The position numbers and the translations under genes are program-made. Positions 46,796 to 59,600 of a stretch of DNA of 64,000 nucleotides are shown here, piece by piece. The notes under the pieces are model-generated. The model was given only the letters and a program-made list of their open reading frames with translations. It was not told the DNA's origin and ran no database searches. This stretch comes from Nannobrachium achirus (lineage: Eukaryota; Chordata; Actinopteri; Myctophiformes; Myctophidae), in the NCBI GenBank assembly GCA_963921795.1, contig OY997657.1, positions 25,407,896 through 25,471,895 on the forward strand, in the 5' to 3' direction. Every line of letters begins with the position of its first letter. Position 1 is the first letter of the stretch.

Positions 46796-47201
46796 GTGAA
46801 CCACAAACAACATCCCTATACTATGTCAGAGAACAACATTCCCTGACATCCGTATTTTGGGCATTTCATTATAGGCACAAAACAGAATATTAGAAATGTT
46901 TGAACACTTGAAAATAGGGCTTAGACTAAGTGAAGATAGTCCCTGGTACAGAATCACTGCATTGTACTGCAAGTCCATCAGAATGTCAAATGTAATTCTC
47001 CACATCTCAACAGCCAGGTTTCTATTTCAAATGAAGGTGATCAATACAAGCGGTGGTGGAGGTGGGGCCTATGAGGAGCATTTCCACTGCTTCAGGTCTG
47101 AAGACATGACCTGGCTGGAATGAATGTGTTCTCAGTCACCTAATCAATCAGTAACGCTGAGATAGCTAGCAGTGGTGTAAACCCAGCTGGCACACGACGT
47201 C

Positions 47202-48955
47202 AGTACAACGTTGGGACAACGTTGTACTCCAACGTTGGATGACCATTGGATTTTGGTTGTAAATGAAAGTTTGTCTGACGTCCTAACCTAACGTTGGTTA
47301 GAGGTCAGAACCTGATGTTGCTTTGACGTCGTAACCTGATGTTGGTTTGACATCTTAAACTAACGTCGATTCAACGTTAATCTCTGATGTTACATAGACG
47401 TTGATTAAAGGTTAGACTCCCAACGTTGGATACCAGTTGTATTTTGGTTGTAAATGAAAGTTTGTCTGACGTCCTAACCTAACGTTGGTTAGACGTCAGA
47501 ACCTGATGTTGCTTTGACGTCGTAACCTGATGTTGGTTTGACATCTTAAACTAACGTCGATTTAACGTTAATCTCTGATGTTACATAGACGTTGATTAAA
47601 GGTTAGACTCCCAATGTTGGATACCAGTTGTATTTTGGTTGTAAATGAAAGTTTGTCTGACGTCCTAACCTAACGTTGGTTAGACGTCAGAACCTGATGT
47701 TGCTTTGACGTCGTAACCTGATGTTGGTTTGACATCTTAAACTAACGCCGATTTAACGTTAATCTCTGATGTTACATAGACGTTGATTAAAGGTTAGACT
47801 CCCATCGTTGGATACCAGTTGTATTTTCGTTGTAAATGAAAGTTTGTCTGACGTCATAACCTAACGTTGGTTAGACATCGTAACCTGATGTTGGTTTGAC
47901 ATCTTAAACTAACGTCGATTTAACGTTAATCTCTGATGTTATATAGACATTGATTAAAGGTTAGACTCCCAACGTTGGATACCAGTTGTATTTTCGTTGT
48001 GAATGAAAGTTTGTCTGACATCATGACCTAACGTTGGTTAGACGTCATAACCTGATGTTGGTTTGACATCTTAAACTAATGTTGATTTAATGTTAATCTC
48101 TGATGTTACGTAAACGTTGATTAAAGGTTAGACTCCCAACGTTGGATGTTGAAAAAGAAAGTTTGTCTGACTTCATAACCTAACGTTGGTTAGACGACAT
48201 AACCCGATGTTGGTTTGATGTCATAACCTGATGTTGGTTTGACATCTTAAACTAACGTTGATTTAATGTCAATCACTGATGTTACTTAGACGTTGATTAA
48301 AGGTTAGACTTCCAACGTTGGATACCGGTTGTATTTTGGTTGAAAATCAAAGTTTGATTGACGTCATAACATAACATTTGTTTGATGTCAATCTCTAATG
48401 TTATGTAGACGTTGATTAAAGGTTAGACTCCCAACGTTGGGTTTTTAAGTTTGATTGACGTCATGACCCAACATTGGTTTGATGTCAATCTCTGATGTCA
48501 TGTAGACATTGATTAAAGGTTAGACTCCCAATGTATTTTTGTTGAAAAGTAAATCGGATTGACGTCATAAGGCAAACATTGATTTGATGTAAGCATCTGA
48601 TGTTATCTTGACATTGAATTTTGGTTGGTCTCCTAACGTTGGATAAAAGTTATTTTAGTTGAATAAAATTGGACTGACATAATCCAACGTCAGCTTGATG
48701 TTAATCTCAGATGTTATGTAGACGATTACTGGTTCAACTCCAAATTTGGATACAAGTTCTAATTTGGTTAAATGAACATAACCCAACGTTGGCAAGACGT
48801 CATCCTCCAATGTTGGTTAGACATGTAAGCAAGAGGTGCATTGCTGTCAAAACCCAACATTAGGTTGACATCAATGACCAAAGTTGGAAATGCAAAACAT
48901 CAGAGGGCGTGAAAACCAACGCTAACATCACATCAACTTCCAGACATATGACAGT
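47202..48955 (+). repeat. Left tandem array, 191-bp period
   Basis: AAATGAAAGTTTGTCTGACG recurs at 47261, 47452, 47643 and 47834, exactly 191 bp apart. Later copies are shortened and diverged. Rich in AACGTTGG and GACGTC. Confidence 0.93.
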
Positions 48956-49165
48956 ATGACACCAAATTGTGTCAAGTACTGAATAGTGAATAGAGGGTAG
49001 CTCACACAGCAGTCACTAGGTCTGATTAAGCTTGATCCAGAAAAGAACATAACAGTTCACCTTTTTTTTACCTTAACACTGGACAAATAAAGAAATACAT
49101 GAAATAATAGCACAGCCTACCTCAGAGAGAACTTCCAGACAGTTTCCTTTTTACTTGCATATGTC

Positions 49166-49342
49166 CCACAACAACAACAAAATTATTAATAAAATATATT
49201 CCGGTGTGTTCACAACAAAAATATAATAATTTAAAAATATAATCCAGTGAGTTCACAACAACAACAAAAATTATTTAAAAAAATATATTCCGGTGAGTTC
49301 ACAACTACAAAAAATAATTTAAAAAATGTATTCCGGTGAGTT
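49166..49342 (+). repeat. Short tandem repeat, about 45-bp unit, 4 copies
   Basis: TATTCCGGTGAGTTCACAAC-type unit with AT-rich spacer. Confidence 0.8.
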
Positions 49343-49613
49343 GCCAGATTAAACTGTAGGACCAAACAGAACTACCAAGATCCCCCAGAATTCACAGTGT
49401 CAGTTCAATCAGTTCTGAGTACATGCGTTTGTGTCCCCCGCTGCCTCCTCTTGCCTGCATGTCCAGTGAGCTACCAGGTTTTAGGTCCAACCAGAACTAA
49501 TTCAAGTTATATCAGTCCATAGTGTCCCTCTTGAAATGGACAGTTCCCCTGTGTCTCCCGCCTCTGCTGCTTTAGGTTGTCCTCTGCTTCTGGGTTGAAC
49601 GTCATGACGGCAT
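49343..49613 (-). other. Putative terminal exon of the 13.5-kb element
   Basis: On the minus strand TTCTCTTTTTCTACAG precedes position 49613, a good 3' splice site. One frame then reads AVMTFNPEAEDNLKQQRR and ends GHYGLI followed by a stop, about 35 codons in all. I recognise no family; it may be non-coding. There is no expression evidence. Confidence 0.3.
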
Positions 49614-49849
49614 CTGTAGAAAAAGAGAATACAAAATATGTAACATGCTGACATAACCTTACACCACCACATTGTCATGTTTTGCAAATTAAATTATTTA
49701 CAGGTGTGTCTACAAGGTCACAATGCATACAAAAACTTGAAAACTTCACATCATGTTCACCCTCATAACCTTAAAATAACAAGAGTTCAGTTGGTTAAGC
49801 AGGCCCTCACCCAGAAGAATTAAATTGTAAGACACTGAAAACCACAGAA

Positions 49850-50000
49850 CACCCAAACCTTATACTGTGTTATGCTGTGCATTACTTCTTACTTACTTAA
49901 AAAGCTTGGTCACAGAGGTGCTTCTTCTCTCCATCCTCTCAACGACTGGACCCAAGCAGACACATCACGCCAGCTAAGAGAGAGAGAAGAAAGAAGGAAA
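49850..50000 (-). repeat. Exon-like repeated unit 1
   Basis: Minus strand: polypyrimidine plus TTAG at 49974, then 77 bp, then GTAAGTAAG at 49896. Homologous to 51185-51350. Confidence 0.45.
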
Positions 50001-50010
50001 TAGGTTAGAC

Positions 50011-50431
50011 CAGGGTTTCCTAAAGTGGGTGCTGTTGCACCCTAGGGTGCCTTGATGCCAGTCCAGGGGTGTCTCAGAATAATCTGATCATCAATATCAG
50101 TTCACTAAGTAAAACTGACCTGATTTGTGAGGAGTTATTTTTCCATCTACGGCCAACTCTCTTCTGCAAAAATAGCAGATCTACAAGCTCACAACATGTC
50201 ACGACGCGCTGTGAGCTTGTAGATCGGCTATTTTTGGTGAACCTTCCTCCCTGGGGTTCAAGTGGTTAAACATAAAGTATAAAGTTATTTTCAATCAGTT
50301 CTAATGGAAACTGATATTTCTCCAATGGTGTAAGATTCAAAATATTTACAGTGTACTTCAAGGGTGCTGTGGATTAAAATATTATTTACAGGGGCGAGGT
50401 GACCCGAGTCAAAAATGTTTGAAACCCCCTG
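50011..50431 (+). mobile_element. hAT-like MITE with perfect 8-bp duplication
   Basis: GGTTAGAC at 50003-50010 and 50432-50439. Ends CAGGGTTTCCTAAAG and TGTTTGAAACCCCCTG. Module at 50168-50235. Confidence 0.93.
50168..50235. repeat. Hairpin module inside the 50011 element
   Basis: GCAAAAATAGCAGATCTAC...GTAGATCGGCTATTTTTGG; inner arms AGCTCACAACATG and a diverged partner. Confidence 0.8.
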
Positions 50432-51067
50432 GGTTAGACACCAAATCAAAGACACTTGCCATTGTATCAAAGGGAAGGACATGTTTTGCCCAATTACATT
50501 ATTTACAGATTGGTGTGTGCCAATTGTCTGTCCTTGGTCAACATGAAGTTACCTTGTATTGCTCTAAAATACATCAGTCTTCTCCAAAGCCACCTTCCTT
50601 TTCCCCCTTCATGTGGTTACCGAAGAGCCTGAAGAAAAACATATTACATTTTTGTGAACAATATAGTAGGGTAAGGTTCTTTTGTAAACATGGCATATAA
50701 TCTCTTGATCCCTTGTTGATCAGGTGGCCCAGGGTGGTCCGCTTTTTTAAACCCTCTACACCAAATCTGCTCAGCAACAGCAGGTCTATAAGCTACATTC
50801 ATGCAAAATTGTATTTATTTATTTTCACATAACTTTCACATATCATGACATTGTCATAAGAGGGGGTTCCAGTGGTTAAGCTGCGAAAAAATGAAAACAT
50901 GCAGACAGGCCATCGCCTAGAATAATTAAACAAATAATTATGCAGACACTGAAAACCACATCACACAAGGGTTAATTCATATTGTATGTTGAAACATGCA
51001 GAGAGGGAAGCAAGCACATCTCCAAAGATTTACAGGTGCCGAACCAAGGAATATATAATATACACAC

Positions 51068-51184
51068 CATGGAAGGAGGAGGTTCACACACTGTTCCAGA
51101 GCTCCAGTAAATAGTTTATTAGGATAGAATAATAACTATTTACCGGAGCTCTGGAACAGTGTGCGAACCTCCTCTTCTTCCATG
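51068..51184. repeat. Inverted repeat with about 50-bp arms
   Basis: CATGGAAGGAGGAGGTTC...GAACCTCCTCTTCTTCCATG around a loop of about 17 bp; one short indel. It sits directly beside exon-like unit 2. Confidence 0.85.
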
Positions 51185-51350
51185 TTGAAACATGCACTTT
51201 ATACTGTGACTCATATAAAGCCTACCAAGGTCTTAAAAGCTTGGTCATCACAGAGATGTTGCTCCTCTCTCCATCCTCTATCCTGTCAACCACTGGCACC
51301 AGGTCCGAAAGGACTATCAGACACGTCACGCCACCTGAGAGAGAAAGAGA
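51185..51350 (-). repeat. Exon-like repeated unit 2
   Basis: Minus strand: CTCTCTTTCTCTCTCAG before 51334, then TGGCGTGACGTGTCTG. A possible donor GTAGGC follows at 51225. Unit 1 has TGGCGTGATGTGTCTG at the same place. Confidence 0.45.
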
Positions 51351-51558
51351 GGTTAGACACCCAATCAAAGCGTTATAATTTTCCACAGTTTGTAGATTGG
51401 CTATTTAGTACAAAACAATGATCAGACTACCTGGTTGTTATCTCCCAAGAGTAGAAACCACCATGTCTATCCCAAAGGAAAGGCGGGACAAGCACAGCAG
51501 ACACCTGAGAGAGAGAGAGGGAGAAGTGAAAACAGACTAGTGACTAGTTCATACTTCT

Positions 51559-52078
51559 ACCACTTTTTCGAGTCACGTGTTCAAATACTGGATTCTGATT
51601 GGCTAAATTCCGGAGGTTATGAGAGGACAACTGCCGCAAAGTTGTGTGTCCGAGATCAATGCGCCTCAGTGTACATCCGGGGACTTCAGGAGGTAGTCGG
51701 AACACCTTTCCCCCAACCAACAAATGACGGTGGCAACGGTCCTATGTTTACTAACGTGCATGCTATAGTCGCCGATTTATTTGGATCCAATGCAATCCGC
51801 CAACTTTAAAGCCCCTTTTCTCTGAACCTATGCCTTTCTGGAAGCGAACAGCCTCTATTTACGGCCGGAACTGTACTTCTAACTGACGTTAGCTTAGCTG
51901 TAAGCTAGACGCATGGATTAGTATGGAGTTGGCGCCATCTGTTGGTGAGTAGAAGATGTTGTTTGTGGAACTATCTGCTGTCTCGCGGAAGTTTTATAGG
52001 CAATAATGATTGTAACTTAAGATCCTTGCAAGTTACAACTATGTGTTTTCTTTCATGTATACGGGAAAAAGTGGTAGA
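51559..52078. mobile_element. MITE with CTACCACTTTTTC inverted ends
   Basis: TTCTACCACTTTTTCGAG at the left and GGAAAAAGTGGTAGAA at the right. Interior includes ATTCTGATTGGCTAAATTC. No ORF accepted. Confidence 0.5.
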
Positions 52079-52084
52079 AAAGCT

Positions 52085-52222
52085 ATTTACCACTCGGGGT
52101 CGGACATTATGCTCTCATAATGTCCTGAGTGAGGGTGTTATCGGACTCGGCTGCGCCTCGTCCGATAACACCCTCACTGCGGACATTATGAGAGCATAAT
52201 GTCCTCTCACTCGGGGTAAATT
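52085..52222. repeat. Inverted repeat with about 60-bp arms
   Basis: CGGACATTATGCTCTCATAA and GTGTTATCGGAC pair with the right half; the loop TCGGCTGCGCCTC is about 13 bp. Near-perfect arms imply youth. Confidence 0.85.
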
Positions 52223-52351
52223 GCTTACATGTTTGCTTCCACATAGGACAGGACTGGACACTGCGTCACAAGAACAAGCAGCCACCCAACGTACGGCACC
52301 TGAGACACAGAGAGAAAGGAAATAAAATCAGCACAAAAAGAAAGGAAACTT

Positions 52352-52696
52352 GACTTCGGTCCATTATCTCCCCTTTAATAATACCAATTTGTATTGTTTT
52401 ATATCATTTTTATCATTGATTCGTCACCTTTACAACAAAGTACAGCTTGTAAGCATCGGGCATTCGAGGCATGAGCTACACAACCTAACGTGTGGGTAGC
52501 GCCGATCAAGGTTTTGCCAAAATGGCTTGCAATATTGTTCTGCTGGCATTTACTCTCATTGTGGGCTTCCCTGACACTGAGCTTAAAATTAACAAAGTGT
52601 AAAAATGGTCAACATGTGTTGTTTTTTCTTTTCCTTATTACTGTGGGAGAGTGCAATCATTCAATCATTAAAGGGGAGATATAATGGACCGAAGTC
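52352..52696. mobile_element. MITE with 27-bp inverted ends
   Basis: GACTTCGGTCCATTATCTCC at the left; GGAGATATAATGGACCGAAG then TC at the right. No coding content. Confidence 0.75.
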
Positions 52697-53341
52697 ACAA
52701 AAATAGCTGATCTACAAGCACACACAATGTGAGGCTGTAGAATGGCTTCTCAGTTCAAATAAATCATTATTAATTAAGTAAATTACCTTGTTGGCTTAGC
52801 TCCCAGGATCACCTCATACCACCACAGAGACACCTCATGTAACAGAGAGAGAGTGAAAAAGGAAATGAATAGGTTAGATTTTATCATACTCCATCAAACA
52901 ACAATGTTGCATTAGACACAAAATTATCTACAAGAACACATTGCATAATATGAGCATGTACAGTATATTATTTAGTACTTGACTAGTTCCTGCAGTGATT
53001 GGCTGCAGTAGATTGGCATTCAGACGTGTTTGTAACACCTGTGAAGTGCAGCTTTGGCAGTACAGGGTAAGAAGAGAAGGAGAAGTCTCATGCAAAAGTC
53101 ATGCTGTATTCTATATTGGATCTTGGATATTATACCACAGGATGAAGATACCTTTTATTTTCCTATTGTGGATTACTACTGGATTTCCTGGATTAAAAAG
53201 GACTTTGCTAAAGGGTGGTAAGAGGAGACTTAACCTACCATATTGCATAGACTGGTTTTCTTTTCGACGTTGGAATTTTCTGTTGACAGAAGAAAAACCA
53301 AAGTTGAAAGACTACAAAATACATTACAAATGAGCCATGTA

Positions 53342-53342
<1 letters not shown>

Positions 53343-53435
<93 letters not shown>
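53343..53435 (+). repeat. (CA)n microsatellite
   Basis: Pure CA, 93 bp. Confidence 0.97.
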
Positions 53436-53437
<2 letters not shown>

Positions 53438-53499
53438 CTGTTAATCACTTCTAGCTCCCACTCCCACTTTGAGAACCATGGCACAAAATCAGTGTTTGT

Positions 53500-53923
53500 C
53501 AATTATGCATTTGAGCCATGGACCACCATTTAGTGAGATTTAGCCTCTCAGTCTCATACCTAATAATTTAGGAATACAGATCATGTGTAAAAAATAATTT
53601 AGCTTGTACATTTGGTTTGATTTTACAGTAATTAAAAGATCTATAGGGGTCGATTTGGTTATCAACTCCCCATCATTTAGCTGGGGACCACCTGGAAGGC
53701 TGGAACCAACCTAACATTACTAAACAAACACTATATAAATAGCAATGATTACTGTCACAATAACACTATTTAACTGCTGAATAAATAATGGACCTTGGAA
53801 ACATTATATAATGGAAACTTTTTTACAGGAATGAGGGTTCCTGTCACATATTAAAAGGGGTCTGCAGCCAAATAGTCATTTTGGATTTTGGGGTCCTTGA
53901 CATGAAAAGGGCTGAAAACACTG
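53500..53923 (-). mobile_element. Diverged hAT MITE remnant
   Basis: GCCATGGACCACCATTTAG, GGGGACCACCTGGAA, GGGGTCCTTGACATGAAAAG and AAAACACTG are the usual phrases; ends are decayed. Confidence 0.5.
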
Positions 53924-54489
53924 GAGTATGAATTGTAAATAGTGAAGTTGTAAAAAGTACTGGAAGCAAAAGCAATCAATTAAAATAGCTTTACATACCT
54001 GTGTCATCTCCCTGCTCCAAAACTCCTTCTCTGTGTGCAAAAAGTCTCCATAATGTAGATTTAATCCCACAAATAGACTGGCAGGAACCTATCTTCCTGT
54101 TCAACAATCAACAGTGATTTTATTTAGTTTAGTTTTATCTTAAATCACTTTTAGACTAGCAGCTCTCAATGCTTGCTGTTGGTGACAAATGTAACTGCTG
54201 TGGGCTGTTTGGATTCAAAGTGGGGGTGTGCTCTCAGCAGAGCCAGTGGTAGCTGGCCACATCACAGTCACATGACACACAGCCAATCAGGCATTTGCAA
54301 TTGCATTGTGGGCAGTGTAGTTGATTTTCAAACTGCTTTCCATAAACACACATATATTGTGTTCCTCTCTGTAACTACAAAGATGGCTCCCTTCATCTTT
54401 CATGTTTCCTCCAAACTATAATATCCCAAAAGATAGGCATTAAAATGTGTTTTAATCAGATTTAATTACAGATGATAATTTGCTTGTAT

Positions 54490-54660
54490 AACCAATGTCT
54501 GCCCAACATTATTTTACTAACGTCCACATAACGTTGAAGTCTAACATCATCAGACGTTGATATTTGGTTGGTTTTAGGTTGTGTTGGTAACTAACCAATA
54601 ACCAACGTCTGTTCAACGTATTATCCCAACGTCAGGTTGACGTCAGGATGATGTTTTTAT
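54490..54660 (-). repeat. Single inverted unit of the right-hand array
   Basis: TAACCAATAACCAACGTCTG and ATATTTGGTTGGTTTTAGG are the reverse of the array monomer at 56640-56800. It therefore faces the array across about 2 kb. Confidence 0.85.
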
Positions 54661-54792
54661 TGTATTATACTCATTTCAAGCAGGATAGTTTTATATTAAG
54701 CTTCTGAAGCATTGAGGAATACAGTATGGTAGTGGATCTCAAACATTTCAAAGAAGAAACATTTCCATTAGAGAAGATTTTGATGAGTCAAG

Positions 54793-55038
54793 CAGTGATT
54801 CTCAACTATTTTAATTGCAAGAACCCCAGTTTGACATGCATTAGTCTAAGTACGGACCTCCATTTTATGGCATTTCTATCTGAGACCCCAATTTATTGTA
54901 AAATCAATGTTAATGGGTCCATTTTGGTTCCATTTGTACACTCTATGAGTTACCCATAAGGGTCCATTTCATTCCTAACTATCATTTAGCAGGGGACCCC
55001 CTGGAACTCCCTCAAGGACCCCACTTCGAGAACAAATG
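54793..55038 (+). mobile_element. hAT-like MITE (CAGTGATTCTCAAC)
   Basis: CAGTGATTCTCAACTATTTT to GGACCCCACTTCGAGAAC, with a partial ATGGGTCC/GGTTCCATTTGTACAC core. Confidence 0.6.
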
Positions 55039-55396
55039 CAGTTAATATCAGGTTGCCATTCCATATATCTTTACTGTTTTTAAACCATTAAGACATAAGG
55101 TCGATACCTTCTAAAGCCTGACCTAAGTTTTCAGAAAAAAACGCCTGAGGGATAAAACAGGGGTTCCCGTCCATAATGGGTTGTGTATGTTGGGCTGATT
55201 TGTACACTTTGTTCTATGTCACATCTATAATGTTTTACATTGATAAACTTCATAGTTAATAGTATGCGGTATTAAACTGTGGATACCCCAGGCTGGCTTG
55301 CGGTGGACATTTTTGTCTGAATGATATTTTTGCCATGGAGTGGACAATAATGTTACCAGTAGCACACAAAGAGCCAGTCTCAAATGTCTACTAGCA

Positions 55397-55569
55397 CAGT
55401 GGTTCTCAAAGCAGGTTGAGAGGGACCTCAAAGTTCCTTGAATGCGGTCCAAATCGAACATTACAGGTCTGTAACTCTGAGAGTGTATGGAACCAAATGG
55501 ACCCATAAACACTCTCAGAGTTATGGGTCCTTAAAAATAATAATAATACAAATAAATTGAGAACCACTG
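55397..55569. mobile_element. hAT-like MITE with palindromic core
   Basis: CAGTGGTTCTCAAAG to TTGAGAACCACTG. Flanks TACTAGCA and TACTAGTG match at 6 of 8. Core palindrome TAACTCTGAGAGTGT...ACACTCTCAGAGTTA. Confidence 0.75.
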
Positions 55570-56620
55570 TACTAGTGGAATATAGTGTCATACATATCCT
55601 GAAGAAACCCTGGAGACTGGGACAGAAATTTAGTCTCATGATCAAAATTACAACATTGTTATTTAAAAACAAAATCTAAAATCTACCATGGTCAAAGGCA
55701 AGTCTCGCCACATGTGTCAATGTACAGACATTGATGATCCCTGTGCCAGGAGATATTATGGGATATGTTGTTTTTATCTTTAAATGGGTATACCCCATTT
55801 GATGGTGTCCCATAGATGTTCAACAATGACCTATTACAGCTGAGGTCAAGACCTTTCCATTAACAGTTAGCCATTTCTAGCCTATGTAAGCCCTTCTGTG
55901 GCTGAATGATATGCCTTTAATCATGGACTCTAGGCAAGATTCAGAGGTCATTGTCACAGCATTCTGCTGTGTACTGTTAGATAAGCATCATGGTGTGCCT
56001 ATCTGTCTGTCTGTCTTTCTCTCTTTATCGCCCGAGTTTAGGCCACAATGCATTTTGTTATACCCCCACTGAAGAAATATAGGCCTACTTGTCCTCTAAG
56101 TTCCTGTCATTTCAGATTAGATACACTAGCTCTTATTTAGGATTCAAAACATTGAAATTGAAATGGTCTTGGACTTTAAGGACAACCCACATTCATTTAT
56201 AATCGGCACTGTTGCGGCCTATCTTTAGTTTTTTGTTGAGCCAATGTAATGGTACGCTGGACCAATGAAGTGGCTAGTGTCCTCAGGGGTTGCTTATCAA
56301 GGAACTTTGACATTCTTGCTAGATACCTTGTTCACTATGTCCATGCCAATAAACTCCCCCGTTATACTGGTCTTGTTCACATCCAAGATTAACTGAATGC
56401 TCATGCTTACCTGTAACTACCATTACATTCAAGAGAGACACTGATAGTCCAATGAATGCTATGATCCAAATTAATTTAATTTCATAAACATTCAGATGTC
56501 CCTAACTGTAATGACACCTTACTGTCCCTTAAACTGCATACTTTATGTGGTCTTTAACCAGAGATGTTCTGTTTTTATCCCCAGCAAAGCGTAATCCTTT
56601 GCAATGCATACAGCATTGTA
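55570..56620. other. Unassigned AT-rich sequence inside the 13.5-kb element
   Basis: No ORF over 60 codons and no repeat recognised; (CTGT)n near 55999-56015. Confidence 0.4.
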
Positions 56621-56625
56621 AGTTA

Positions 56626-59600
56626 AGCAGTCAACCTGACGTTGGGATAATACGTTGAACAGACGTTGGTTATTGGTCAGTTACCAACAAAACCTAAAAC
56701 CAACCAAATATCAACGTCTGATGATGTTAGACTTCAACGTTGTGTGGACGTTGTCATAATACCGTTGGGCAGACACTGAGGTTTGGTCGAATATCCGACA
56801 ACAGCATGTCAGTGATTCAACATCAGCCTGATGTTGGGAAAACACGTTGAACACACGTTGGTTATTTGTTAGTTACCAACACAACCTAAAACCAACCAAA
56901 TATCTACGTCTAATGATGTTAGACTGCAACGTTGTGTGGACGTTGTCATGATAACGTTGGGCAGACATTGAGGTTTGGTCAAAAATCCGACAAGAGCATG
57001 TCAGTATTCAACGTCAATATGACGTTGGGATTATACGTTGAACAGACGTTGGTTATTGGTTAGTTACCAACACAACCTAAAACCAACCAAATATCTATGT
57101 CTAATGATGTTAGACTGCAGCGTTGTGTGGACGTTGTCATGATAACGTTGGGCAGACATTGAGGTTTGGTCAAAAATCCGACAAGAGCATGTCAGAATTC
57201 GACATCAACCTGACGTTGGGATTATACGTTGAACAGACGTTGGTTATTGGTTAGTTACCAACACAACCTAAAACCAACCAAATATCAACGTCCGATGATG
57301 TTAGACTTCAACGTTATGTGGACGTTAGTAAAATAACGTTGGGCAGACATTGAGGTTTGGTCTAATACCGACAACAGCATCTGAGTATTCAACGTCAACC
57401 TGAAGTTGGGATAATACGTCGAACAGACGTTGGTTATTGGTCAGTTACCAACACAACCTAAAACCAACCAAATATCAACGTCTGATGATGTTAGACTGCA
57501 ACGTTGTGTGGACGTTGTCATGATAATGTTGGGCAGACATTGACGTTTGGTCAAATATCAGACAAGAGCATGTCAGAATTCAACATCAATATGACGTTGG
57601 GATAATACGTTGAACAGACATTGGTTATTGGTTAGTTACCAACGCAACCTAAAACCAACCAAATATCAGCGTCTGATGATGTTAGACTGCAACGTTGTGT
57701 GGACGTTGTCATAATAACATTGGGCAGACATTGATGTTTGGTCAAAAATCCGACAACAGCATGTCAGTATTCGACGTCAAGATGACGCTGGAATAATAAG
57801 TCGAACAGACGTTGGTTATTGGTCAGTTACCAACACAACCTAAAACCAACCAAATATCAACGTCTGATGATGTTAGACTTCAACGTTATGTGGACGTTAG
57901 TAAAATAACGTTGGGCAGACATTGAGGTTTGGTCTAATACCGACAACAGCATCTGAGTATTCAACGTCAACCTGACGTTGGGATAATACGTCGAACAGAC
58001 GTTGGTTATTGGTCAGTTACCAACACAACCTAAAACCAACCAAATATCAACGTCTGATGATGTTAGACTGCAACGTTGTGTGGACGTTGTCATAATAACA
58101 TTGGGCAGACATTGACGTTTGGTCAAATATCAGACAAGAGCATGTCAGTATTCGACGTCAAGATGACGCTGGGATAATAAGTCGAACAGACGTTGGTTAT
58201 TGGTCAGTTACCAACACAACCTAAAACCAACCAAATGTCAACGTCTAATGACGTTAGACTGCAATGTTGTGTAGACGTTATTATAATAACGTTGGACAGA
58301 CACTGAGGTTCAGTCAAATATCCGACAACAGCATGTCAGTGATTCAACATCAGCCTGATGTTGGGAAAACACGTTGAACACACGTTGGTTATTCGTTAGT
58401 TACCAACACAACCTAAAACCAACCAAATATCTATGTCTAATGATGTTAGACTTCAACGTTATGTGGACGTTAGTAAAATAACGTTGGGCAGACATTGAGG
58501 TTTGGTCAAAAATCCGACAAGGGCATGTCAGTGTTCGACGTCAACATGATGTTGGGATAATAGGTTGAACAGACGTTGGTTATTGGTTAGTTACCAACGC
58601 AACCTAAAACCAACCAAATGTAGACGTCTGATGATGTTAGACTGCAACGTTGTGTGGACGTTAGTAAAATAACGTTGGGCAGACATTGAGGTTTGGTCAA
58701 AAATCCGACAACAGCATGTCAGTATTCGACGTCAACCTGACGTTGGGATAATACGTTGAACAGATGTTGGTTATTGGTTAGTTACCAACACAACCTAAAA
58801 CCAACCAAATAGCTACGTCTAATGATGTTAGACTGCAACGTTGTGTGGACGTTGTCATAATAACATTGGGCAGACATTGATGTTTGGTCAAAAATCCGAC
58901 AACAGCATGTCAGTATTCGACGTCAAGATGACGCTGGAATAATAAGTCGAACAGACGTTGGTTATTGGTCAGTTACCAACACAACCTAAAACCAACCAAA
59001 TATCAACGTCTGATGATGTTAGACTTCAACGTTATGTGGACGTTAGTAAAATAACGTTGGGCAGACATTGAGGTTTGGTCTAATACCGACAACAGCATCT
59101 GAGTATTCAACGTCAACCTGACGTTGGGATAATACGTCGAACAGACGTTGGTTATTGGTCAGTTACCAACACAACCTAAAACCAACCAAATATCAACGTC
59201 TGATGATGTTAGACTGCAACGTTGTGTGGACGTTGTCATAATAACATTGGGCAGACATTGACGTTTGGTCAAATATCAGACAAGAGCATGTCAGTATTCG
59301 ACGTCAAGATGACGCTGGGATAATAAGTCGAACAGACGTTGGTTATTGGTCAGTTACCAACACAACCTAAAACCAACCAAATGTCAACGTCTAATGACGT
59401 TAGACTGCAATGTTGTGTAGACGTTATTATAATAACGTTGGACAGACACTGAGGTTCAGTCAAATATCCGACAACAGCATGTCAGTGATTCAACATCAGC
59501 CTGATGTTGGGAAAACACGTTGAACACACGTTGGTTATTCGTTAGTTACCAACACAACCTAAAACCAACCAAATATCTATGTCTAATGATGTTAGACTTC

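Noticed and set aside
51435-51809. 124-codon plus-strand ORF
   Set aside because: Runs across an exon-like repeat unit and a MITE end; no recognisable domain.
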